Below, one piece after another: positions 8,080-16,827 of a stretch of DNA of 64,000 bases. Source of the DNA: an uncultured Lachnospiraceae bacterium (GTDB lineage: Bacteria > Bacillota > Clostridia > Lachnospirales > Lachnospiraceae). Numbering within the stretch: position 1 is the stretch's first letter; each line of letters starts with the position of its first letter. Below the pieces are notes generated by a model. The model ran no database searches, was not told the origin of the DNA, and worked only from the letters and a program-made list of their open reading frames with translations. Position numbers and translations under genes: made by a program. Where the stretch lies: NCBI GenBank assembly GCA_910578475.1, contig CAJTRK010000007.1:56169-120168 (forward strand), in the 5' to 3' direction.

Positions 8080-8132
8080 TTGACAGAAGAATAAGACTGT
8101 GGTAGTATAAAAGCATACTACCACAGTCTTAT
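8080..8132 (+). promoter_or_regulatory. Promoter overlapped by an 18-bp BlaI-type dyad operator
   Basis: TTGACA at 8080-8085 and TAGTAT at 8103-8108 have a 17-nt spacer. Perfect 18-base inverted arms (ataagactgtggtagtat) at 8091-8108 and 8115-8132 enclose six bases. The left arm covers the spacer and -10 box, and the right arm covers the expected start site. There is no T tract, so this is not a terminator. BlaI/MecI repressors bind dyads of the ACTAC/GTAGT kind. The operator precedes the blaI-like gene by 72 nt, consistent with autorepression of the blaI-blaR1 pair. Confidence 0.75.
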
Positions 8133-8204
8133 AGTGTTATACGGAGAGAATCGCGCAGGAGAAGAGAAAGCTGCCTGCGCAGCGGAATGGGAGGAAAATG
8201 AGAG

Positions 8205-8558
8205 ATGAAGCTTTTTGATTCGGAATTGAAAGTAATGGAAGTGCTCTGGCGGGAAGGGGACGCCACCGCGAAACATATTTCCGATGTGCTCAGGGAAGAA
8301 GCGGGCTGGAATATTAATACAACGTATACATTGATTAAGCGGTGCATGAAAAAAGGAGCCATAGAGCGTTCCGAACCGCATTTTATGTGTCATGCGCTGA
8401 TTGCGAAAGAGACTGTACAGGAAGCGGAAACGAACGAACTGATTGATAAGATTTATGACGGTTCCGTAGATAAATTGTTTGCGGCGCTGCTCGGAAGGAA
8501 AAAACTGTCTGCGAGTCAGATTGAGAGGCTCAGGCAGATTGTGGAAGAAGAGGAATGA
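8205..8558 (+). CDS. BlaI/MecI/CopY-family transcriptional repressor
   Basis: 117 aa, the family's usual length. Winged-helix N-terminus (LKVMEVLWREGDATAKHISD, then WNINTTYTLIKRCMKKG) and a short dimerisation tail ending LRQIVEEEE. The ATG lies after GGGAGGAAAATGAGAG. BlaI-type repressors are cytoplasmic dimers that bind dyad operators and are inactivated by proteolysis triggered by the partner BlaR1/MecR1 protease; that partner is encoded 47 nt downstream. The dyad at 8091-8132 is the likely operator. No beta-lactamase gene lies nearby, so the regulated function is unknown and may be only the pair itself. Confidence 0.9.
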   Translation: MKLFDSELKVMEVLWREGDATAKHISDVLREEAGWNINTTYTLIKRCMKKGAIERSEPHFMCHALIAKETVQEAETNELIDKIYDGSVDKLFAALLGRKKLSASQIERLRQIVEEEE

Positions 8559-8605
8559 ACGCGGGACGCCTGAAAGGGTGAAGTATACCGAAAGGAGGGA
8601 AAAGG

Positions 8606-10975
8606 ATGGTTTTTGTACAGATGACCGTTTCCGGTGCGGTTCTGATTCTGCTGATTGTGTTGCTGCGCGGGATTGCGCTGAAACGGCTTCCCAAAAGCAT
8701 TTTCCCGGTGTTATGGGGCATTGCGCTGTCAAGGCTTCTGCTTCCTGTCGTAATTCCGTCGGCGTACAGTATTTATTCGCTTCCTGTCTGGAAACAAACC
8801 GCAGCCGGACTGCAATCATCCTATGAAGCGATGCAGAATCCTGTGGATGAGGAGAACCGGGAGCGTGCAGGCGGACCGGAGAATACAGAGGAACAGAAAC
8901 GTACAGGTAAAACGGAAAACATAGACGAACGGAAGAATACGGACATACGAAGGCGCGGACAAACGGAACCGGAGAATATTCGGACGGAGCAAAATTCCCG
9001 TGAACAGCCGGAACGATTCGGCATGGAGCCGTGGCGTATGGAGACGCTTCTGCCGGTCTGGTGTGCAGGAATGTCTGCCTGTTTGCTGTTTTTCGCTACG
9101 ACTTATCTGCGTGCGTTGTTTTTATTCCGGACGTCGCTGCCTGTCAGAAAAGCCGGTGTGGAGCGGTGGCTTTTGGAGCATAAAAAGCGTCGCCGCATAT
9201 CGGTAAGACAGAGCGACCGGGTCATGACACCGTTGACATACGGGATTTTCCGGCCGGTGATTCTGCTGCCAAAACAGACGGACTGGCAGAACGAGGAGGG
9301 ACTTGCGTATATTCTGCTGCATGAATATGTGCATATCTGCCGGATGGATGCCGTAACGAAACTGCTTGCCGTGTCGGCGCTTTGTGTGCACTGGTTCAAT
9401 CCGTTTGTATGGGTGATGTATGTTCTTCTGAACCGGGATTTGGAGCTTTCCTGTGATGAAAAGGTGGTTCGGTTATCCGGCGGAACCCAAAAAGCGGCTT
9501 ATGCCCGTGTGTTAATTGATATGGCGGCCAGACAAAGCGGCCTTATGCCGCTCGGAAGTCATTTCGGACAAAATGTGGTGGAAGAAAGGATTGATGCGAT
9601 TATGAAATGGAAGAAAAACTCTTTTTGTAAAAAAATAGTATCCGGCGCGGCATTCGTCGGACTGGCAGTCGTTTTCACGGCTTCGATATTGACTACAAAA
9701 GTCAATGCAAAAGATGACAAAAAGATACCGTCCGGTACGGGTTTTACGGAAGAAGAATATGTCAGCCTGTTGGCGTTGTACGGATATGACAATTTGACGG
9801 TGGCGGAATATCAGGAAAAAATATGGGAAACTGTGGATACCCCGGAATACATGGAATTGCTGGAGCATTTTTCCAAAAATCAAGCCTTTTATGAAGAGAA
9901 GGATGAAAATGAAATTGCGGCCTGGTATTTCTATGTGCTGGAACCGCTTACCGCTTCGAAATGGCGGGAAAGAGATTTTGGGGGATATGTGTCCACCGAT
10001 TTTCCTGCTCCTGAGGAAAATGCGCTGTTGGAATATAATATCACGCTTGTCGTGAAAAATCCGGACGGTCTCACCGTGGAAGAATACGATGAGGCGCGAA
10101 AGGGTATGATGAATGGACTTGCGGATTTTTTACAGGGAAAGTCAAAAACACAGTTAAGGAATGAGTCCTTTATGGAAGAGGCTGTTCTGGACCGAATCGA
10201 GGAACTGAAGCAGGTATGGTGTACGGATGCGCTGGACATTCTGGTGGAATATTTCTATATGCCGCTGACGCCGGAGGAGGAAAAGACCGAAAACACCGCG
10301 GGAGGACAGGAATATCTGACAATGGATGAGGTTTATCAGAATGCGGAACCGGAAGAGAAGGAACCCCGCATAAACGAATATGCTGCACAGGAAGATTACG
10401 ATTCTTTGTTTTTACTGAGAACAGCGGATTATCAGCGGATGACGATAGCGGATTTTGACAGGATGCTGCTGGATTGGGCAAACGAAAATTTTGACGCCTA
10501 TGAGCGGATTCGGGAAGACTGTTATCGAAAAGAACGCCAGGTGGTCTTGTCGGAAGAAGAGCTTTTTTTTACCGATACAACGATGACGCTTTCCGCGGAA
10601 GAAAATTACCGGATGGTTCAGCATTTGAAAACGGGAAGGCCGGAAGAAGACCCTGGTTATATTTCTTACCGTTTACAGAAAACGATAGCGGACGGCCTTG
10701 CATGGTGCGGTTTTGAGTATGCTTTTACTTATCACATTTTTAATAAAAATGAGCTTACCGTCGCGGAGCGCGACGCGCAGGTCGGCGGGGTGATTCGCGA
10801 TATCGAGAATTTATGGGAAAGTACGCACGTGGAAGCGTTTCTTCAGATGACCCGGGAGGATGTTTTGAAGAAGCTCGAGGAAATCGCGGCAAAATACAGT
10901 AACGGCCGGATTGAAATTACAATCGATAAAGAGCGGGTTTATTTTGAAGAGATGGATGAGCGGCAATTTACCTGA
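8606..10975 (+). CDS. BlaR1/MecR1-like M56 membrane metalloprotease with unusual C-terminal sensor
   Basis: 789 aa after AGGAGGG. The N-terminal half is a peptidase-M56 module: two hydrophobic segments (about 3-25 and 33-50), a very charged linker (about 75-140), further helices, then the zinc motif H239-E-Y-V-H243 with ELSCDEK (about 281-287) supplying the third ligand. A membrane span near 345-362 leads to an extracytoplasmic C-terminus of about 430 residues. In true BlaR1 this part is a penicillin-binding domain with SxxK; none is visible here. Instead two copies of one module appear, about 377-525 and 597-755. They share LTVAEYQEKI / MTIADFDRML and later LTVEEYDEAR / LTVAERDAQV. The protein probably senses an unknown extracellular signal and relieves BlaI repression. 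Confidence 0.88.
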   Translation: MVFVQMTVSGAVLILLIVLLRGIALKRLPKSIFPVLWGIALSRLLLPVVIPSAYSIYSLPVWKQTAAGLQSSYEAMQNPVDEENRERAGGPENTEEQKRTGKTENIDERKNTDIRRRGQTEPENIRTEQNSREQPERFGMEPWRMETLLPVWCAGMSACLLFFATTYLRALFLFRTSLPVRKAGVERWLLEHKKRRRISVRQSDRVMTPLTYGIFRPVILLPKQTDWQNEEGLAYILLHEYVHICRMDAVTKLLAVSALCVHWFNPFVWVMYVLLNRDLELSCDEKVVRLSGGTQKAAYARVLIDMAARQSGLMPLGSHFGQNVVEERIDAIMKWKKNSFCKKIVSGAAFVGLAVVFTASILTTKVNAKDDKKIPSGTGFTEEEYVSLLALYGYDNLTVAEYQEKIWETVDTPEYMELLEHFSKNQAFYEEKDENEIAAWYFYVLEPLTASKWRERDFGGYVSTDFPAPEENALLEYNITLVVKNPDGLTVEEYDEARKGMMNGLADFLQGKSKTQLRNESFMEEAVLDRIEELKQVWCTDALDILVEYFYMPLTPEEEKTENTAGGQEYLTMDEVYQNAEPEEKEPRINEYAAQEDYDSLFLLRTADYQRMTIADFDRMLLDWANENFDAYERIREDCYRKERQVVLSEEELFFTDTTMTLSAEENYRMVQHLKTGRPEEDPGYISYRLQKTIADGLAWCGFEYAFTYHIFNKNELTVAERDAQVGGVIRDIENLWESTHVEAFLQMTREDVLKKLEEIAAKYSNGRIEITIDKERVYFEEMDERQFT

Positions 10976-10986
10976 TTTTAAGAAGT

Positions 10987-11009
10987 GGGACAGACTGACA
11001 GTCTGTCCC
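10987..11009. terminator. Hairpin between convergent M56 and GH42 genes
   Basis: Nine-base perfect arms gggacagac / gtctgtccc around a 5-nt loop lie 12 nt after the M56 stop and 31 nt before the end of the GH42 gene. There is no clear T tract on either strand. The position between convergent genes supports a bidirectional terminator. Confidence 0.5.
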
Positions 11010-11039
11010 GTTCAGGCAATGCCGGGCGTGTTTGAAAAA

Positions 11040-13151
11040 TCATTCTCTGCTCTCTAACACCGCAAAATCCCATCCAGGAAGCGAAATCGTATCTCCGTCC
11101 CGGACAGTTCTCTGTTCCGGGGCTTTTGTATTATCCAAACCGATAAGCGGTATGCAGTCTTTACCGCGCCAGACGACGCTTCGCGTTTCGTCCGAGTAGT
11201 TGAAGAGATAGGTGATTTCCCGCCCGGCCTCGTTGACGCCGCGTTTGATGATAACCGGAAATACCGTTTCCGGAAGCGGAATACCAGCCTTTTCGCAGAG
11301 GAAGCGTAACAGGTCTTTCAGGACGGATTTATCAAAATAGCAACCAGCATAGGCCGCGCATCCCCGGCCAAAATGGTTATATGTGACAGCGGCATAGGCG
11401 TCCCAGTGGGGATGTTTGTAGGAAGCCAGCGTTTCCGCGGTATCGGTTTGTAAAAGCTCCATCCAGTAATGAACAGTTGGTCCGTCGGTGGCGTGTCCGG
11501 CATCGGTATGGCCGGAAGCATCCGAAGCGTCCGCGGCTGTCCGACCGGGGTTGTTTACAGATTCGTCCGATAACGGGAAGGCAATATTTTGCAGGCCGAC
11601 ATCCACCGCATCGGTAAACTGGTCGTAGGTCATGCCGAACACATCGGTCAGCCGATGCGGCTGGTCATCCGCATATATTTTTAACATCGGGTCGGAAAAG
11701 GCCGTTTTAAAGGTAGAGAATAAATGGCCGCCCTGTTCCACATAAGCGCGCAGCGCATCGATAACCGTCTCGGATGCGCTGTAAAGCGCAGGGGTAATGA
11801 GTAAATTGTACTGACTAAATAAGTCAACGTCGTTGCAGCTCAGCACGTCGCATTCGATATTCAGCTCATAAAGAGCGTCATAAATCCATCTGACGATATC
11901 GTTGTACTGGAGGTTGTCATGAATCTTAAACCACTGCAGGCCGGTGAGCGCTTCATTGGAAAGCAGCAGGGCAGCAGGCGCTTTCTTTTTCAGGTTTTTC
12001 AGGTGTCCGCCGTAACGGGCAAATTCTTCACCGATGCGGCATGCTTCCCGGTAGGTGGCATTTTCTTTCAGATTGTGGCTGAGGATGCCCTTCCAGTAGG
12101 ATTCGATGGCGTTATGAATCGAATGCCAGTGCCAGTACATGACGGAATTGGAGCCGGAAGCGAGATGGCTGAAAGCCTGTAAACGCAGCTGTCCGGGATA
12201 GGAAAGCCATCCGTGGTTGCCCTGTGCCTCTGTCTCCAGAATCAGGTAATTGTCTTTTTTGATGGAACGGGCAATCGCTCCGCCGAAGGAGATTTCCGCA
12301 CCGGTCAAATCCTGAGCGGAAGGGTGATAAATGTCGGCTCCCGCGACTGTAACGGCTTTTCCGGCTTCCCACTGGTTCACCTCCGGCTGCAGTCCATAGG
12401 AAAATCCTTTCCAGCCATAATCGAAATTCTGCGTAATGAACTGTTCCGGGCGGGCATACTCTTTGACGATTTCGCTCTGCCATGTCAGGAAATCCGTTAC
12501 CAGTTTTCGCTGGAATTTCTGATATTCCGCGCCGAGGCTGCCGTTAATCGTGCCCCGGACATCGGGAAAATCTTCCCAGGAATTGATGCGGTTGCTCCAG
12601 TAGTCCAGCCCGAACTGATGATTGAGCGCATCCAAATCGTTCCGGAAAAGTTCTTTCAGATATTCCCGGAATCTGGCCTGCGCATAAGCGCTGCATGTAT
12701 CGTAAGATTTTGTTTCATTGTCCAGCTGAAAGCCGATGACATGCTGATAGGGGCTGACTTCTTCCATGAGCTTTCGTATGATGCGTTCCGCGTGTTTTAA
12801 GTACATGGGATGCGCGATGTCCATATTCTGTCTGCGGCCGTAACGTTCCTGGCCGTCATGAGTCTGCGTCAGAATATCGGGATATTTCGCCGCAAGCCAG
12901 GTCGGAACCGCATAAGTCGGTGTGCCCACGATGACCTGAATGCCGTGCTTTTCGGATGCTTTCAGCATGCGATGCAGATGGCTGAAATCAAATACGTTGT
13001 CCTGCGGCTCCCATGTGCTCCATGTGGACTCTGCGATGCGAATGACGTTGATATGCGCTTTTTCCATCATTTCCATGTCGGTTTCAATCCGGTCACAGGG
13101 CAGATATTCATCATAATATGCCGCTCCGAATAATAGTTTGTCTGCTTTCAT
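11040..13151 (-). CDS. ganA: Beta-galactosidase, glycoside hydrolase family 42
   Basis: 703 aa from the ATG at 13151 (KADKLLFGAAYYDEYLP, a standard GH42 beginning). An in-frame ATG 12 nt upstream sits too close to AAAGG; see the finding on this start pattern. The TIM barrel shows the acid/base pair N145-E146 (GFQLDNETKSYD) and the nucleophile region ILETEAQGNHGW (E306/E308). It is followed by the trimerisation-type domain (AALLLSNEALTGLQWFKIHD) and a small C-terminal beta domain. There is no signal peptide, so it is cytoplasmic. GH42 enzymes release galactose from beta-galacto-oligosaccharides. The divergent LacI gene, the intracellular GH53 and the ABC importer make galactan oligosaccharides the likely substrate, as for Bacillus GanA; the symbol is by analogy. 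A short Ala/Asp/Thr-rich insertion is seen near residues 545-560. Confidence 0.92.
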   Translation of the reverse strand: MKADKLLFGAAYYDEYLPCDRIETDMEMMEKAHINVIRIAESTWSTWEPQDNVFDFSHLHRMLKASEKHGIQVIVGTPTYAVPTWLAAKYPDILTQTHDGQERYGRRQNMDIAHPMYLKHAERIIRKLMEEVSPYQHVIGFQLDNETKSYDTCSAYAQARFREYLKELFRNDLDALNHQFGLDYWSNRINSWEDFPDVRGTINGSLGAEYQKFQRKLVTDFLTWQSEIVKEYARPEQFITQNFDYGWKGFSYGLQPEVNQWEAGKAVTVAGADIYHPSAQDLTGAEISFGGAIARSIKKDNYLILETEAQGNHGWLSYPGQLRLQAFSHLASGSNSVMYWHWHSIHNAIESYWKGILSHNLKENATYREACRIGEEFARYGGHLKNLKKKAPAALLLSNEALTGLQWFKIHDNLQYNDIVRWIYDALYELNIECDVLSCNDVDLFSQYNLLITPALYSASETVIDALRAYVEQGGHLFSTFKTAFSDPMLKIYADDQPHRLTDVFGMTYDQFTDAVDVGLQNIAFPLSDESVNNPGRTAADASDASGHTDAGHATDGPTVHYWMELLQTDTAETLASYKHPHWDAYAAVTYNHFGRGCAAYAGCYFDKSVLKDLLRFLCEKAGIPLPETVFPVIIKRGVNEAGREITYLFNYSDETRSVVWRGKDCIPLIGLDNTKAPEQRTVRDGDTISLPGWDFAVLESRE

Positions 13152-13321
13152 AAAAATAACCATGCCTTTCCATAGCCTGCGAATTTGTACCGCAGGCACA
13201 ATATTTGCAAGACGAATAAATTCGTCTGTGAAAATTTATTTTCACACGAAACCCCCGTTTAAATTGTGTATATCTGCTATTGCAGGATTGTCTCTCTTTT
13301 GGTATGCTATTTATGAACAAC

Positions 13322-13335
13322 CGTTTGCGCAAGCG
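13322..13335. promoter_or_regulatory. LacI-family operator in the GH42/LacI divergent region
   Basis: The perfect palindrome CGtTTGCGCAAgCG has the CG-centred form of LacI-family operators. On the minus strand it provides TTGCGC, which is followed after 17 nt by TAGCAT, so it overlaps the probable -35 box of the GH42 promoter. A close relative (AACCGaTTGCGCA) lies at 14680-14692, in the leader of the 619-aa protein gene. The remainder of the 381-nt intergenic region 13152-13532 shows nothing else I can name. Confidence 0.65.
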
Positions 13336-13532
13336 AATATATAAATCTTATCACGAAAAGGCAGAACGGTAAAGTGAAAAAATTGCCGTTCGTCTGCAAA
13401 GAAGCGATTTTTCCTTTTGCCTCCTGAATCCGATAAGGAAATGATTTTCCGAAAAGCATAAATTTTGGTATGATATGATGCAGGAACGGAATGATATGTT
13501 ATAAAAGATTTTTGGGAGGAAAGAGAGGTCCA

Positions 13533-14555
13533 ATGACAGAAGACAAAAAAACAGAAGATAAAAATTTGACAATCAACGATATCGCGGACGCACTGGGCGT
13601 CTCCAAGACGACCGTATCGCGCGCGATTTCAGGAAAAGGGCGCATCGGAGAGGAAACGCGCGCAAGAGTTCTGCAATATATCGAAGCGCATAATTACAGG
13701 CCGAACGTAATTGCAAAAGGGCTGGCGCAGTCCCGGACCTATAATATCGGGCTGGTCATTCCGGGAGATTATAATATTGTGGAACTTCCCTTTTTTCAGA
13801 ACTGTATGCTCGGCATCAGCAAAATTGCATCGTCTCTGGATTATGACGTGCTGGTATCTATCGTTACGGCGGAGGATATTTCCAGATTACAGAGGGTCGT
13901 TGTCAATCATAAGGTGGACGGTTTTATTCTGACGCGGACGCTCGTGGAAGACGCGCCGGCAGAATACCTGAAAAAGACGGGGATTCCGTTTGTCGCGATT
14001 GGAAGCACGATGGACGATTCGATTGTATGGATTGATAATGACCATCAGAAAGCGTGCCGCGAACTGACGGAGCGGCTCCTTGCGCAGAATGTCGGAAAGA
14101 TTGCGCTGATTGGCGGAAGCCGGGCGCATATGGTAAACCGGTACAGGGTAAAAGGATTTCTGGAAGCATGCCAGGCATTTGAGGCAAAAGGGGATGCGGC
14201 ATTTGAAAAGTATGTCTTTTCGGATGTGGAGAGTCTGGAAGCGGTGGAAGAAATTATCGAAAAGATGCTGCAAGAGGAAGTGCGGTGTATCATTTCCACG
14301 GACGATTATCTGTGCGGCTGTGTGCTAAACTGTTTACAGCAGAAAAAAATACGCGTGCCCGAACAGATAAAAGTCGCGTCTTTCTATAACAGCTCTTTTC
14401 TGGAAAATTATATACCTTCCGTCACCTCCATCCGGTTCGATATGGAAGAGCTTGGAAAAATGACATGCCGAACGCTCCTCAAAATCATCGAAGGAGAAGC
14501 GGTTCCCGGAAAGACTCTGCTCGGCTACCGGATATCCATGCGGGAATCGACGTAA
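13533..14555 (+). CDS. LacI-family transcriptional regulator of the galactan locus
   Basis: 340 aa from the ATG after GAGAGG at 13523-13528. N-terminal LacI HTH (LTINDIADALGVSKTTVSRA, then ISGKGRIGEETR), hinge NYRPNVIAKGLAQSRT, and a periplasmic-binding-like sensor domain (NIGLVIPGDYNIVELPFF to SVTSIRFDMEELGK). A hydrophilic Lys/Asp/Glu-rich tail of about 12 residues precedes the HTH. It is transcribed divergently from the GH42 gene and upstream of the 14757-17934 group. The CG-centred operators at 13322-13335 and 14680-14692 lie in exactly those two control regions, so it probably represses both until a galactan-derived sugar binds. The ligand is inferred from neighbours only. Confidence 0.9.
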   Translation: MTEDKKTEDKNLTINDIADALGVSKTTVSRAISGKGRIGEETRARVLQYIEAHNYRPNVIAKGLAQSRTYNIGLVIPGDYNIVELPFFQNCMLGISKIASSLDYDVLVSIVTAEDISRLQRVVVNHKVDGFILTRTLVEDAPAEYLKKTGIPFVAIGSTMDDSIVWIDNDHQKACRELTERLLAQNVGKIALIGGSRAHMVNRYRVKGFLEACQAFEAKGDAAFEKYVFSDVESLEAVEEIIEKMLQEEVRCIISTDDYLCGCVLNCLQQKKIRVPEQIKVASFYNSSFLENYIPSVTSIRFDMEELGKMTCRTLLKIIEGEAVPGKTLLGYRISMREST

Positions 14556-14632
14556 GGAAATAGATGCCGCTCACAACGCCCCTTTATGCAGAATACACAA
14601 ACAGGCACACTTTAAATAGTCAAATATATACA

Positions 14633-14693
14633 TTGACATCCGACAGGCGCTTTGTTATCCTAGTGCTATGAATTGGACAACCGATTGCGCACC
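14633..14693 (+). promoter_or_regulatory. Promoter with downstream LacI-type operator
   Basis: TTGACA at 14633-14638 and TATCCT at 14656-14661 have a 17-nt spacer. The sequence ACAACCGATTGCGCACC (14677-14692) shares ACAACCGnTTGCGCA with the operator before the GH42 gene. It lies about 15-20 nt after the expected start site, where a bound repressor would block elongation. It is the likely control point for genes 14757-17934. Confidence 0.65.
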
Positions 14694-14756
14694 AGAAAAT
14701 ACAAGGCGAAAAGAGCAATGATAAGAAAACGAAAAGAATAAGAATGGAGGATTATT

Positions 14757-16616
14757 ATGGATAATAAGTTTATTGTGAACATCATCCATCGGCCGGAAAT
14801 GGTTCCCGAATATGCGGAGAAGGTGACCGGACATGGAAAAGAGGAGGACATCGGCAGAAAAGCGTTGCTGACAGAATCGCTCGACATTTTTAAAACGCAG
14901 CAGTCGATTGCGCATAAGAACGGTTTGAAGACGACCATTCAGATGACCTATGCGTCGTTATTTAATGATGAAGCGGTAGAGCTTGCGAAGGCGGACCATG
15001 AAAAATACGGAGATGAAATCGCATTGTCGCTGCTCGGACTGCCCTGCACGGAATTTCGTGAGAAATACAAGACGAAAGATTTCTGTATCTGGATGTTCTC
15101 GATGGAAGATAAAAAATCCATCGTCGATGACGTATTCGGGAAATTTTATGACCGTTTCGGTTTTTATCCGGAATCGACGGGTTCCTATTATATGGATGCG
15201 GAGTTGGTGAATTATATCAAAGAGAAATATCCGATGGTGAAATGTGCGGTCGCGACCTGTTGGGAAGAGGGCCCGAAAGCGTACCATACCTGCAATAATT
15301 CCTGGTATACTTTTATGGACGGCGGCCCGTGGGCTCCCTGGATTCCGAGTAAGCAGAACGTGCATGCGCCAGCTGCGAACGAAGAGGAAGACAGCGGCAT
15401 CGTGGCGATTCCCCACTTATCAAGGGACCTGATTGCCTGCTATGACGGAAACGGCTCCAATTTCGGAACCCATCCGCAGAACGTGCTGCGCAGTATGAGC
15501 TATGATTCCAAGACATGGGAATTTCCGTATCTGTACAATCTGATAGACCAGTACCGTGATTTGGCAAAATATAACAATGGTTATGCTTACAATATGATGT
15601 TCGTCGGCCCCGGCTGGATGAACAAAATGGGCCGTTGGGAAGCGCCTTACGAGCTGCTTTTAAAATCCTATGAGGATGGCATGGCTTATTATGGCCAGTT
15701 GAAAAAAGAAGGCAAACTGGACGACATGACGATGGCGGAGTTTGCCGATTACTATCGTCAGAAAAAGACGCTGACAGAGCCGGAATGCGCGCTTTGGAGG
15801 GACATTCTGTACGGTTCCGAAAAACAGTTATTCTGGTATTGCGACCCGTTCATGAGAGTGTGCGTGAACATGGACCAGGGCGGCGCGATTGTGGATTTAA
15901 GACCTTATGCGGCGAAACTGGAATGGCCGGTCGGCATCGGTACGAAGCATATTACGGACGCTTCCTATCCTTTCCTGATTCAGGAGAAATACCGGGCCGG
16001 ATATTTCACACACTATGCGGGAGAGGGAACCGTCAGAAGCGCGAAACTGACTTATAAGGGCGAAGAAGTGGATTTGTGTCTGTGCAGAACGAAAGCGCAT
16101 TTTTCCGAAGAGAAGAACTGCGAAAAGGAAGGAAAGACCAGAATCCTGACGCTCGACCCGGTGGATATTGAATTTTATGATTTGACGGTTACATTACAGA
16201 CGAAGATTTATTTCGAAGAAGGAAGCTCCAATGTCAGGATTGAACGGAATATTCTGGAAATGAGCGACCCGGATGCGGAAGTGGAAATCAACGAATATAT
16301 GGTCGCATGTTACGGCACGACGGAATATTCCGAGGATATGAGCAATATCACGCTGACCTGCATCGGCGATTCGGAGAACAAAGAAATCAAGTATGCGTAT
16401 AAATGCCGCGAAGAACAGATGGAAGGCGCGAAAGAAGTCGTTTCCGTCATTCCGGAAATCGAGACGAGAGTTTCTTTAAGCTGTGAGAAGAAAGACGCGG
16501 TCGGCTATATCAAAGAGGGTTATGCGTTTTCCCCGATGTTTACACTGGGGTATACGGCGAAGCTGAAAGATAAGGAGGTATTTGCGACATGGCTCAATCT
16601 GGCAAAGGCAAATTAA
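14757..16616 (+). CDS. Unrecognised 619-aa protein, polysaccharide-deacetylase-like fold suspected
   Basis: 619 aa starting after GGAGG at 14745-14749. It has no signal peptide or membrane helix, so it is cytoplasmic. The N-terminal 270 residues read like a NodB/GH57-type distorted barrel: repeated strand-helix units with KTTIQMTYASLF, HEKYGDEIALSLLG, then FGFYPESTGSYYMDAELVNY, the pattern of a search for a 'visible' substrate along a barrel. The canonical deacetylase HxxxH zinc site is not evident. The C-terminal part (about 380-619) is beta-rich (VTLQTKIYFEEGSSNVRIERN), suggesting a carbohydrate-active beta-sandwich. It is co-operonic with a zinc-ribbon protein and the intracellular GH53 and lies behind a LacI operator, so a role on imported galactan or arabinogalactan fragments is likely. 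I cannot name a family with certainty. Confidence 0.8.
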   Translation: MDNKFIVNIIHRPEMVPEYAEKVTGHGKEEDIGRKALLTESLDIFKTQQSIAHKNGLKTTIQMTYASLFNDEAVELAKADHEKYGDEIALSLLGLPCTEFREKYKTKDFCIWMFSMEDKKSIVDDVFGKFYDRFGFYPESTGSYYMDAELVNYIKEKYPMVKCAVATCWEEGPKAYHTCNNSWYTFMDGGPWAPWIPSKQNVHAPAANEEEDSGIVAIPHLSRDLIACYDGNGSNFGTHPQNVLRSMSYDSKTWEFPYLYNLIDQYRDLAKYNNGYAYNMMFVGPGWMNKMGRWEAPYELLLKSYEDGMAYYGQLKKEGKLDDMTMAEFADYYRQKKTLTEPECALWRDILYGSEKQLFWYCDPFMRVCVNMDQGGAIVDLRPYAAKLEWPVGIGTKHITDASYPFLIQEKYRAGYFTHYAGEGTVRSAKLTYKGEEVDLCLCRTKAHFSEEKNCEKEGKTRILTLDPVDIEFYDLTVTLQTKIYFEEGSSNVRIERNILEMSDPDAEVEINEYMVACYGTTEYSEDMSNITLTCIGDSENKEIKYAYKCREEQMEGAKEVVSVIPEIETRVSLSCEKKDAVGYIKEGYAFSPMFTLGYTAKLKDKEVFATWLNLAKAN

Positions 16617-16804
16617 ATTACAGATGTCCCTCCTGTTTTATGAGGGATTTGGATATTGATATGTTCTATGACAAAGACAAAAAGGAATACCATTGTATCC
16701 GCTGTCAGTATGTGGGAACGGAAGAAGACGTTCTGGAAAAGAATGAACTGGTGCGGTTCCGATACAGGGATGCGATGAAAAGGTTTACGAAGTTTGATTT
16801 TTAA
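16589..16804 (+). CDS. Small zinc-ribbon protein
   Basis: 71 aa; its start overlaps the end of the preceding gene by 28 nt, with GGAGG (about 10 nt upstream) embedded in that gene. Two CxxC knuckles at C13-P-S-C16 and C36-I-R-C39 are spaced like a rubredoxin-type zinc ribbon, followed by a charged helix (RFRYRDAMKRFTKF). It is probably cytoplasmic and translationally coupled to the 619-aa protein. I know no function; the tight coupling suggests a partner or chaperone-like role for its neighbour (inference). Confidence 0.78.
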   Translation: MAQSGKGKLNYRCPSCFMRDLDIDMFYDKDKKEYHCIRCQYVGTEEDVLEKNELVRFRYRDAMKRFTKFDF

Positions 16805-16827
16805 AAACAGGACGAGGAAAATAATAC

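Noticed and set aside
8091..8132. The 18-bp dyad as terminator of the AI-2E gene
   Set aside because: No T tract follows, GC content of the stem is low, and it overlaps a good promoter; an operator is the better reading.
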